Positions 19,971 through 26,683 of a DNA stretch of 46,464 nt are shown here, in pieces. Within the stretch, counting starts at the first letter, position 1; each line of letters begins with the position of its first letter. Origin of the DNA: Cyclobacteriaceae bacterium (GTDB lineage Bacteria; Bacteroidota; Bacteroidia; Cytophagales; Cyclobacteriaceae). The notes under the pieces were generated by a model, which was given only the letters and a program-made list of their open reading frames with translations, did no database searches and was not told where the DNA came from. Location of the stretch: assembly GCA_028285685.1 (NCBI GenBank), contig JANQOR010000025.1, positions 1-46,464 of the forward strand, written 5' to 3'. A program made the position numbers and the translations under genes.

Positions 19971-20016
19971 AATTACGAATTAGAAGTTGAGAATTCGTAA
20001 TTTGAAATTCGTAATT
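19971..20016. repeat. AATTACGAATT inverted/direct repeats between convergent genes
   Basis: AATTACGAATT (19971-19981) is followed by two copies of its reverse complement, AATTCGTAATT (19992-20002 and 20006-20016). The first two can form an 11-bp stem. The element lies between the 3' ends of the regulator gene (plus) and the AHSA1-like gene (minus), so it could serve as a weak bidirectional terminator. The stem is AT-rich and lacks a clear T-run. Confidence 0.4.
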
Positions 20017-20027
20017 GACGATTGGCC

Positions 20028-20447
20028 CTAAAGATGCGGCATTCCCTTCCCGGTCTCCACAAAACGTTTCAAACTGGTGGTAATGAACATGTCCCAGGTC
20101 GGCGCACATACATCATAACATTCGAAAGCAGGTGTTAGTCCTTCATGCCTAAAATTTAAAAGTGTTTTGTCACTGTTCGGTACAATACTCCAATGCAGTT
20201 TAGTCCCCACCCACTCACGTTCAAATTCAGGTTGACCTTCAATACACTCCCAGGTGACTTTTTCGTTTGGAACTATTTCTGTTATTATAAACTTCCAAAA
20301 AGCCTTTCCGAAAGAGGTCTTGAATTCATCACCTGGTTTGCCCACTCCCTGATCGGTCCTGCCCCACCATAACTCAAGATTCCGAGTGATCGCATTGAAC
20401 AACGTTTCTGGTGAAGTGCGATATACAATTTCCTTTGAATAATCCAT
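20028..20447 (-). CDS. AHSA1/SRPBCC-domain protein
   Basis: This 139-aa protein has the length and layout of a single AHSA1-type (START-like) domain. The N-terminal pattern IVYRTSPETLFNAIT leads into a WWG motif, then FKTSFGKAFWKFIITEIVPNEKVTWE, and the C-terminus contains WDMFITTSLKRFVETGKGMP. The fold binds small hydrophobic ligands; family members in bacteria are mostly uncharacterised. No signal peptide is present, so it is cytoplasmic. It starts 30 nt after the FetB-like gene, so the two may be cotranscribed. No functional link between them, or to the RHS operons, is apparent. Confidence 0.8.
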   Translation of the reverse strand: MDYSKEIVYRTSPETLFNAITRNLELWWGRTDQGVGKPGDEFKTSFGKAFWKFIITEIVPNEKVTWECIEGQPEFEREWVGTKLHWSIVPNSDKTLLNFRHEGLTPAFECYDVCAPTWDMFITTSLKRFVETGKGMPHL

Positions 20448-20477
20448 CTAGTGATTTTTTGGATAACGATCCAAGTC

Positions 20478-21215
20478 TCAGGAAATGGACACCTGAGTCT
20501 TGTTTGACTTCTCAAAATCATTTTTCGTAAACCATAAAAACAGTGCCGAGGAGATGCCAGCGGAACCGAACATCATACACATTACCATGATCTGATATCG
20601 TGCAGCAATAAAAGGCGAAACTCCAGATAGGATTTGTCCCGTCATCATGCCGGGCAGCGACACAAGTCCGACAGCGAACAGGGAATTAGTTATTGGAATA
20701 AGTGCCGCTTGCAGTGCCACTATTTTCGCTCTGTCGAATGTCTCATTTCTGCCAAGCTCAGCTTGCAGTCGTTCTCCAGCCAGGCTAATGCTATTCATAG
20801 CATTAGCGAAGATCATCCCTGCCAAGGGAATCGCGTAGCTTGGTAAGTACCAAGGTTGAAGTTGTAGCACTCCCTGAGTAATCAAAATCAAGATAAGCCC
20901 GCCTCCGAGACATATCGCTGCAAAACACTTCATGTACAACTCCCTCCTCGGAATCTTAATGGTGCGCAATGCGATCCAGCTAGCCGACAAAAGCATTACG
21001 GTGAGCACAGCCAGTACAATCCAGCTTCGATCCGCATTGAATATGAAGGTTAATAGATAGCCGACGAGCATTAGTTGAAGCAGCATGCGGATTACAGCAT
21101 AAATGGAGTTTCTGTAGCCAATTTTCCATTTCCAGACGATTACGATCACAATTGCGACTGGTATAAATGCGAGCAATAAATTGCTTATTGGGATTGTTTG
21201 AATGGTTTCTTTCAT
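20478..21215 (-). CDS. FetB/YbbM-like (UPF0014) ABC transporter permease
   Basis: This 245-aa integral membrane protein has about seven predicted helices and family signatures: the segment IPLAGMIFANAMNSISLAGERL, LIPITNSLFAVGLVSLPGMMTGQILSGVSP and ARYQIMVMCMMFGSAG. In Escherichia coli FetB pairs with the ATPase FetA in iron export. No ATPase gene is adjacent here, so either the partner is elsewhere or the gene acts alone. The leader is short (65 nt after the BNR gene's stop, with a strong terminator between), so this gene has its own promoter. Confidence 0.82.
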   Translation of the reverse strand: MKETIQTIPISNLLLAFIPVAIVIVIVWKWKIGYRNSIYAVIRMLLQLMLVGYLLTFIFNADRSWIVLAVLTVMLLSASWIALRTIKIPRRELYMKCFAAICLGGGLILILITQGVLQLQPWYLPSYAIPLAGMIFANAMNSISLAGERLQAELGRNETFDRAKIVALQAALIPITNSLFAVGLVSLPGMMTGQILSGVSPFIAARYQIMVMCMMFGSAGISSALFLWFTKNDFEKSNKTQVSIS

Positions 21216-21220
21216 AATTC

Positions 21221-21260
21221 TAAAAACAAAAACCGATCAGCCTGATAGGCTGATCGGTTT
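21221..21260 (-). terminator. Rho-independent terminator after the BNR-repeat gene
   Basis: A perfect 13-bp stem, 21230-21242 paired with 21248-21260, encloses a 5-nt loop. Read on the minus strand it is followed by TTTTTGTTTTTAG... or, precisely, the T-rich complement of 21221-21229. It begins about 20 nt beyond the stop codon of the 21281-24523 gene and separates it from the FetB-like gene. Confidence 0.85.
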
Positions 21261-21280
21261 ATCTAATTTACTCTTGTTGG

Positions 21281-24200
21281 CTAATTCTCAGAAATAGTCT
21301 GACCTTCTATCCAAGGAGCACCAGCTTCTTTGAGCTGCTTCTCAATCGTTGGTAGAACGGTGTCAGTGATTCCAATCAACTCACGCTTGATTTCCATCAA
21401 CTGCCTTTTTCCAAACTCAACATTTTCCTTATGCATCTCCGTGGGTCCGTACGTGGTAAAGACTCCGCGGAGTCCTACAAACATTCGCGAGCTAGGAGTT
21501 GGATTGGACCTCTCACCTACCTCGCTCTTCGCCTCGCTTCCATTCATCTGAGCTTGCAAAGCCAGCAATTGTTGCTTTACCTCATGAACACGCCCTACCA
21601 GTTCCGGAGATTCCTTATTGACTCGGGACAAAGCTGTTTGCATAGCCTTCACTTTTTTCAAGCTGTTATTAAGAACAGTAGATGCAGCGGTGATGTCCTG
21701 TTGCAACTGCTGGACATCTGCAATTACATTGTTGATTTCCTCATAAGAAGCCCCCTCAAGAGCTCCTTTTCGAAGGGGAACCACATTGAACTCCTGTGGG
21801 CCAGCAAGGTCTGTAGTTTGACCATCAACCACTTTCGAGAGCGTAACGGTGTATTTGCCCGGGGTCACTATGAACCCACCACGAAAGAACCCACCACCTC
21901 TTTGCTCCTGGACTCGAATACCGTTCTTAGATGCCCTTCTAAGATCCCAATTGACTCGATGAATGCCTGCCTTCGTTTTTCCTTCAACCGTATTTACCAG
22001 GTTCCCATTCATGTCCTTAACTGTTAGAACAATACGTGGCTTCTCCTGACGCTTCTCTTTCTCCAACGCCTCCCAACCTGGAAACGGCACGTCCTTGTTT
22101 TGCTTAATCAACTCCTTTTCTCTTTTCTTGCGGTCCTGCTTTAATGTGGTCAATCCATCCTTCAGGTAATAAGTAAATACAGCTCCGAAAGGAGGGTTTT
22201 TTGCTACGTACTTCGCTGTGCCCTGAGAACTTACAAGGGAGCGCTCAGAATACCAGTAGGCATCTTTCGTTGTGAAGAGACCTGCTTCCTGAGCAAGTAA
22301 TTGACTGGATACCTCTCTCAGCGGAGTGATGTCATCGAGCACGAAAAAGCTTCGTCCAAAAGACGCTCCAACCAAGTCATTTTCTCTTCGCTGAATCGTA
22401 ATATCTCTGAAAGGAATCGGGGGCGCACCTCCGCTTAACTTAATCCATTTGGACCCGCCATCCTTGGTGAAGAAAATACCAAATTCGGTTCCAACAAAGA
22501 GTAAGTTGGGATCTATATGGTCCTGCACCAGTCGCCAGGTCACATGGTTGTCTGGCAAATTGCCGCTCATCATCGACCAGGATTTACCTTTGTCAGAGCT
22601 TTTGATCAAATAAGGTTTAAAATCTCCGTATTTGTGATTATCCAGGGCGGCATATACAACATTGGCATCAAACAGATCTGCGCGTACATCATTAACGAAG
22701 GCAGTGGAAGGAACTCCTTTGATGGTACCCAACTCAAATCTTTTCCAATTTTGACCATCTTCAGTCACCTGTATGATTCCATCATCTGTACCAGCGTAGA
22801 TCAAGCCTTCCTGCATGGGAGATTCTGCCAGTGACGTTATACTGCTGTAGCTTGACATGGCCCTTAGATCCCATGGATTCTCCCAGCTTTGTAGCCTTCC
22901 CATTATCGGAAGCTTAATTCGTTCCTGCTGTCTGGTAAGATCACCTGATATGGGTGTCCAACTATCTCCACGATTGTCAGACCGCCACACTCGCTGAGAG
23001 GCAAAATACAATCTTGTAGGACTGTGAGGGCTCACCAAAATTGGAGCATCCCAATTGTAACGCTCGTAGTCCTCGCCCTCGCGCGGCTGAGGTTGAATGA
23101 ATACGGTCTCACCTGTAATTTGATCAATCCTATGAAGCCCGCCACGCTGTGATTCGGCATATGAAATATTGGGGTTGCCAGGCTCGATTGCTGATTGGTG
23201 TCCGTCGGCGCCCAAGGTTTTCCACCAGTCTGCGTTTCGGATGCCGTGTTGATTATCCGTTCTTGATGGACCACCATGCGATCCGTTATCTTGCGTTCCG
23301 CCGTAAATGTTGTAGAAAGGTTCGGAATCATCCACAGCCAATTTGTAGTATTGGGTAATTGGCATATTGTCAATGAATCGCCAATCCTGCGCAAGGTCAA
23401 AGCTCTCGTAGAGACCACCATCAGTCCCCAGCAAGATGTAGTTAGGGTCGCCGGCCTTAAAGCTAATTGCGTGTGTATCAGAATGCACACCATCTCTCTT
23501 AAGCACTCTGAATGTTTTCCCATGGTCATCGGAAACCAACATGCTGTTATTGATCATATACAGCCGGCCTTCCTGGTGCGGAGAAGCATACAGCTCCTGG
23601 TAGTAGTGTGGTCCCGTACCACCCGCTACTGCATCAGACATTTTTTTCCAGGTCTTTCCTCTGTTCGTTGAAATGAAGACTCCGCCCTTTGTAAGATCTA
23701 ACTCGATTGCGGCGTAGATGTAGTCAGGGTTGAAAGGTGAAAGTGTGATTCCAATTTTTCCCAAGTTAGATCCAGGAATGCCAGAGGTGAGTTTTTCCCA
23801 TGTCTCGCCCCCATCAGTACTCCGGTGTAGTCCAGAACCGGGACCTCCACCCATATAAGCGGCTACTGTTCGATGTCTTTGCCAGGTAGCAGCATACAGC
23901 CACCTTGGATTTCGCGGATCGATGATCACGTCTGTCACGCCGGTCCATTCATTGTCTCCAAGCACTTTTTTCCAAGTGCTGCCACCGTCAGACGTCTTGT
24001 ATAGTCCACGTTCTCCCCCGCTGGACCAGAGTGGACCTTGTACCGCGACCCAAACGACGTCTGCATTGTCAGGATGCACAATAACCTTGGAAATATGTTC
24101 AGATGATTTTAGTCCCATGTTTTTCCAGGTCTTGCCATCATCCTCACTTTTATATATTCCGTCACCCCACCCGACATGTCGACCACCTACATTCTCCCCT

Positions 24201-24523
24201 GTACCAACCCAAATTGTGTGCGGATTAGTTGGGTCAATCGTGACACATCCAATGCTGTAAGATGGTTGATCATCAAAAATCGGTTTCCAGGTGACTCCTG
24301 CATTTATTGTTTTCCAAACACCACCGGAACCCACTGCCACATACCAAATATTTTCGTTCTCCGGATGAATGGCTATGTCGCTAATTCTTCCCGACGTAAA
24401 TGCCGGGCCTACGTTTCTGAGTTCCAAACCTTTGAAGGTTTTCTCACTCATTGCTGACTGGGAGGAGGCAAAATGACACAACGCCATCAAGCTGATACCC
24501 ACTGCTAGTACTTTGATCTTCAT
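21281..24523 (-). CDS. Large secreted BNR/sortilin (VPS10)-type beta-propeller protein
   Basis: This 1080-aa protein has a signal peptide ending near FASSQ (about residue 22). Residues about 30-750 form repeated BNR/Asp-box units: GVWKTINAGVTWKP, GIYKSEDDGKTWKN, GLYKTSDGGSTWKKV, GLHRSTDGGETWEKL, VFISTNRGKTWKK and RVWRSDNRGDSWTP. Bacteroidota homologues are annotated as VPS10-domain or glycosyl-hydrolase-like proteins, mostly without a tested activity. Residues about 830-930 resemble a beta-sandwich (GKYTVTLSKV, TDLAGPQEFNV), and about 935-1040 are helical. It is monocistronic with a clear terminator. No connection with the RHS operons is visible. Confidence 0.85.
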   Translation of the reverse strand: MKIKVLAVGISLMALCHFASSQSAMSEKTFKGLELRNVGPAFTSGRISDIAIHPENENIWYVAVGSGGVWKTINAGVTWKPIFDDQPSYSIGCVTIDPTNPHTIWVGTGENVGGRHVGWGDGIYKSEDDGKTWKNMGLKSSEHISKVIVHPDNADVVWVAVQGPLWSSGGERGLYKTSDGGSTWKKVLGDNEWTGVTDVIIDPRNPRWLYAATWQRHRTVAAYMGGGPGSGLHRSTDGGETWEKLTSGIPGSNLGKIGITLSPFNPDYIYAAIELDLTKGGVFISTNRGKTWKKMSDAVAGGTGPHYYQELYASPHQEGRLYMINNSMLVSDDHGKTFRVLKRDGVHSDTHAISFKAGDPNYILLGTDGGLYESFDLAQDWRFIDNMPITQYYKLAVDDSEPFYNIYGGTQDNGSHGGPSRTDNQHGIRNADWWKTLGADGHQSAIEPGNPNISYAESQRGGLHRIDQITGETVFIQPQPREGEDYERYNWDAPILVSPHSPTRLYFASQRVWRSDNRGDSWTPISGDLTRQQERIKLPIMGRLQSWENPWDLRAMSSYSSITSLAESPMQEGLIYAGTDDGIIQVTEDGQNWKRFELGTIKGVPSTAFVNDVRADLFDANVVYAALDNHKYGDFKPYLIKSSDKGKSWSMMSGNLPDNHVTWRLVQDHIDPNLLFVGTEFGIFFTKDGGSKWIKLSGGAPPIPFRDITIQRRENDLVGASFGRSFFVLDDITPLREVSSQLLAQEAGLFTTKDAYWYSERSLVSSQGTAKYVAKNPPFGAVFTYYLKDGLTTLKQDRKKREKELIKQNKDVPFPGWEALEKEKRQEKPRIVLTVKDMNGNLVNTVEGKTKAGIHRVNWDLRRASKNGIRVQEQRGGGFFRGGFIVTPGKYTVTLSKVVDGQTTDLAGPQEFNVVPLRKGALEGASYEEINNVIADVQQLQQDITAASTVLNNSLKKVKAMQTALSRVNKESPELVGRVHEVKQQLLALQAQMNGSEAKSEVGERSNPTPSSRMFVGLRGVFTTYGPTEMHKENVEFGKRQLMEIKRELIGITDTVLPTIEKQLKEAGAPWIEGQTISEN

Positions 24524-24774
24524 AACTAATAGGTTGTTTCAAAAATGAAAGGATAAGTTAGGGGAATAGTCACTGAGTTAATAGCCGCTTTATGTCAGTG
24601 GTCAATTGGTATGGGCGTTGGTGGATTTGGGGATTTGACCGATTCAAGGATTTGGAGTTTCGTGAATGAATAAAAATCAAGTCATCCTTTTTCTTCAAAC
24701 TGATTGAGGATGTCTATAAATCAATCTTGTACCCAAATCTGACTACTAAGGGTCTGGTACTGGAGCTGTTTTTA

Positions 24775-25070
24775 TCAACTTTCAAATGGGCTTTTGTACT
24801 GGAATGACTCTTGCATTGCTTCATCTATCACATCACGCCAGTCAAGTTTGGCTTCATAATCCAATCATTCAACTTGGTGATATCGCCTTCTGACAGGACC
24901 ACGACGCAACGTGTTATTCTTGAACTTAGGTGGTAAGCCAATTCAAATGCATTTAGTAACTCTAGTGCCTCCTTGGACTTTTCACCAAAATCAGCTTTGA
25001 CCTTATCTACAATATCAGCTTCTATTTTCTTAATATGTTTTACCGTTAGTATGCAACTTGTGGCTATCGC
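24775..25070 (-). pseudogene. Frameshifted fragment of an immunity-like Bacteroidota protein
   Basis: Minus-strand reading from 25070 gives TSCILTVKHIKKIEADIV, then a KSKEALELLNAFE segment and SSRITRCVVVLSEGD, ending at a TGA at 24828. Near 24860 the similarity moves to another frame (DYEAKLDWRDVIDEA, stop at 24775). The combined pattern (FGE-x-x-KEAL, SxRxxRC, then DWRDVI) is one I associate with small Bacteroidota proteins found next to polymorphic toxin genes. There is no start codon in the open stretch, and an in-frame TGA lies just upstream (25071-25073). I read it as a broken remnant. The 251 bp 24524-24774 to its left hold nothing recognisable. Confidence 0.6.
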
Positions 25071-25103
25071 TCAAGAAAATCAATTTCCAGTATCCTCATA
25101 CAT

Positions 25104-25122
25104 TACAAGTCGTAAACTTGTA
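25104..25122. repeat. Small CAAGT-type hairpin
   Basis: TACAAGT (25104-25110) and ACTTGTA (25116-25122) form a perfect 7-bp stem with a 5-nt loop. It sits just left of the larger repeat 25128-25208, and its CAAGT/ACTTG core recurs in that repeat and in the palindrome at 26188-26209. It is probably part of the same family of structured elements. Confidence 0.5.
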
Positions 25123-25127
25123 CCCAC

Positions 25128-25208
25128 AGTCTCACCAATGCAGGTCCAACCGGAGACTTCCACAAGTCATGCCTTCGCTAGAACCAACGCTGGAAGACTT
25201 GCGGTAGC
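25128..25208. repeat. Interspersed hairpin repeat, copy 2
   Basis: This 81-bp sequence matches 14-95 at the end of operon A. The outer stem is AGTCTC (25128-25133) with GAGACT (25153-25158), and the inner 45 bp (25160-25204) have ends CCACAAGTC and GACTTGCGG. Between the copies the stem bases differ while pairing is kept: one G-C pair is added to the outer stem here. It lies between two broken immunity-like genes. Such repeats could act as recombination points for toxin-tip cassettes; that is an inference. Confidence 0.7.
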
Positions 25209-25270
25209 AAGGACCTCTATTTTTTTACTAATCCTGGTGTAACAAATGCGCAATGGCAGAACTCCTGTTC

Positions 25271-25753
25271 TTAACTTGACCGGGTTAGAGGTACAGCACC
25301 CTCTTCAACAAGACGATTATGAACGTCTTGGAAATTTGTTTCAAGCCCTTCAAGGTGTATTTCATCCTCAATGGTAAATGAGACTAATCCAGGGTTTTCC
25401 ACAAAGTATTGCAAAATTTTTGAGTCTGAATGGCTCTCTCTTACAAATCCCGCCATATCTATTCCTATAAACTTACCTAAAAAAATCAGTGCGTTTAGCA
25501 GAGCAGAATCATCATTCATATTATCATTCAGTATCACTTTCCAATCATCACGTGAAAAATTTCTTCAGAGAAAATTCAAAGTCACCAGAAATTTATGAGT
25601 GTAATGGGTGGAGAATTTGAATTGAAAAGAGCAAAAATCAATAGCATTGAGCTTTTTAATTTCATCAACATATAAACTCAAGTCGAATTCTCTTTTTCTC
25701 AGATCAAACGATTCATTATTGATTTTTTTCGAAACGTATTCAACATCCTCCAT
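25271..25753 (-). pseudogene. Probable immunity gene interrupted by an in-frame TGA
   Basis: An ATG at 25753 opens a frame that runs to a TGA at 25565-25567 (62 aa) and continues in the same frame to 25271. The total is about 160 codons. The parts join naturally: KFLVTLNFL, stop, RNFSRDDWKVILNDN. The second half alone has only a GTG start (25537) inside what looks like continuous coding sequence. The ATG follows the stop of the orphan toxin fragment by one base, the usual spacing for a toxin-immunity pair. The family is not recognised; its small acidic make-up fits an immunity protein. A single base change (CGA or TGG to TGA) would explain the break. Confidence 0.6.
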
Positions 25754-25754
25754 A

Positions 25755-26177
25755 CTACTGGGTTACATCAATTCTAACTGTCTTATCATTTATCAATCCC
25801 ATCTCCTCAAGTATCTTATTCTGCATTGCAAATTCTTTTGAATTTGTCCTAAAATGACTGGAGAAATTGCTTGTAGGAACTACTTTTCCATTCTTGAGCG
25901 TAATCGTGCCAGCACCCTTAACAGATGTAGCATTGCCAGACAATTCCATATGTCTGTTGCCAATCAAGAAATTTCCATCATTATCAATTACAAAATCAAA
26001 CCTTCCATTGGCATCAATCTCTCCAAAATCGAATCTTCCGTTCTCAAAAGTATAATCTAACTTATAAGCATCAATTGATGAAAGGTCGCTTTTTAGAGTT
26101 ATTCCGTCAGCATCTACAAAACTCCTTAGTTTCGATATTCCTCTTGAACCTAGAAAAACTTCACCTACAAGAGCAAT
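25755..26177 (-). pseudogene. Orphan RHS toxin tip (C-terminal fragment without core)
   Basis: A 140-aa open stretch without a usable ATG at its beginning, preceded by TGA TGA, encodes LVGEVFLGSRGISKL, then short FENGRFDF and ANGRFDF units, IGNRHMELSGNATSVKGAG, TLKNGKVVPTSNFSSHF and ends IDVTQ. The pattern GAG-x-x-x-NGKV-x-x-x-N-S-x-HF resembles a recurrent polymorphic-toxin C-terminal family that I cannot name. The preceding DNA, in another frame (about 26182-26250), reads KVDEINWWQPQVNKLAAADE, which would join it after a frameshift near 26175-26185. There is no RHS core upstream. It is the classic displaced tip left behind when a main RHS gene changes its tip. Confidence 0.6.
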
Positions 26178-26187
26178 TCATCAGCTG

Positions 26188-26209
26188 CCGCAAGTTTGTT
26201 AACTTGCGG
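26188..26209. repeat. Perfect 9-bp palindrome (CCGCAAGTT/AACTTGCGG)
   Basis: CCGCAAGTT (26188-26196) and AACTTGCGG (26201-26209) form a perfect stem with a TGTT loop. It falls at the point where the orphan toxin fragment changes frame. Its CCGCAAGT end is the same as that of the larger repeats (47-91 and 25160-25204 read on the minus strand). It may be a minimal member of that family. Confidence 0.6.
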
Positions 26210-26229
26210 TTGCCACCAATTGATCTCAT

Positions 26230-26343
26230 CTACTTTACCTCACTAAAGTGAATTCCCTCAAAAACAAAAATTCCTACTAATAGGATTAAAACAAATGCTA
26301 AGGACATGTATTTGCCACAACTAAACAGAGGTACTCCATTCAT
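26230..26343 (-). CDS. Possible 37-aa single-helix membrane peptide
   Basis: A 37-codon frame, ATG at 26343 to TAG at 26230, encodes a peptide with one hydrophobic stretch, SLAFVLILLVGIFVF, and an acidic end. It lies 78 nt after the two-helix membrane protein gene in the operon B direction. It could be a real small gene, the tail of a broken immunity gene, or chance. I see no ribosome site to decide. The rest of 26178-26420 holds nothing else recognisable. Confidence 0.3.
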   Translation of the reverse strand: MNGVPLFSCGKYMSLAFVLILLVGIFVFEGIHFSEVK

Positions 26344-26420
26344 TCAGCTGGCCAATTACTAATCATGGTTAAATACAATAAGATTTAGTTGGTTTTATCA
26401 TAGAATGCGCCAGAAGAGGG

Positions 26421-26660
26421 TTATAAACCTACATGACTTACTACTATCAATACAAATCCTACAATTAATAGAAGTCCGGATATCCTTGACCAGAATTTTA
26501 TTTTAGTCAAATATTTGGTTTTATCTCCATTTGAAACAGTTTCGGAAGAACTACTCCTAAACAAAGCAGCTTTACTAGAATAATACAGGTTCAAAACAAC
26601 TACGCATACCCCAATTGCAAACCCAGAGTAAAACAAAGTTGTTCCAATTAAGTTAGTCAT
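26421..26660 (-). CDS. Small two-helix membrane protein, candidate immunity of operon B
   Basis: This 79-aa protein has two hydrophobic helices, at about 5-27 (LFYSGFAIGVCVVVLNLYY) and 55-77 (ISGLLLIVGFVLIVVSHVG), joined by a polar Ser-rich loop. It matches no family I know. It begins 24 nt after the stop of the RHS gene, the position expected for the cognate immunity protein. A membrane immunity protein would fit a toxin tip that acts on the inner membrane or periplasm, and the tip of the RHS gene here is Gly-rich and without obvious nuclease motifs. The immunity role is inferred from position. Confidence 0.6.
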   Translation of the reverse strand: MTNLIGTTLFYSGFAIGVCVVVLNLYYSSKAALFRSSSSETVSNGDKTKYLTKIKFWSRISGLLLIVGFVLIVVSHVGL

Positions 26661-26683
26661 CGCTGCTCTTTAAATTCTTGAAT

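Noticed and set aside
20478-24523. FetB-like permease and BNR protein as parts of the RHS system
   Set aside because: They have their own terminator and families with unrelated known roles, and no counterpart lies near operon B.
24973-25242. Plus-strand frame of 89 codons with a hydrophobic start
   Set aside because: It is antisense to the immunity-like fragment and runs through the structured repeat 25128-25208; the minus-strand reading has recognisable motifs.
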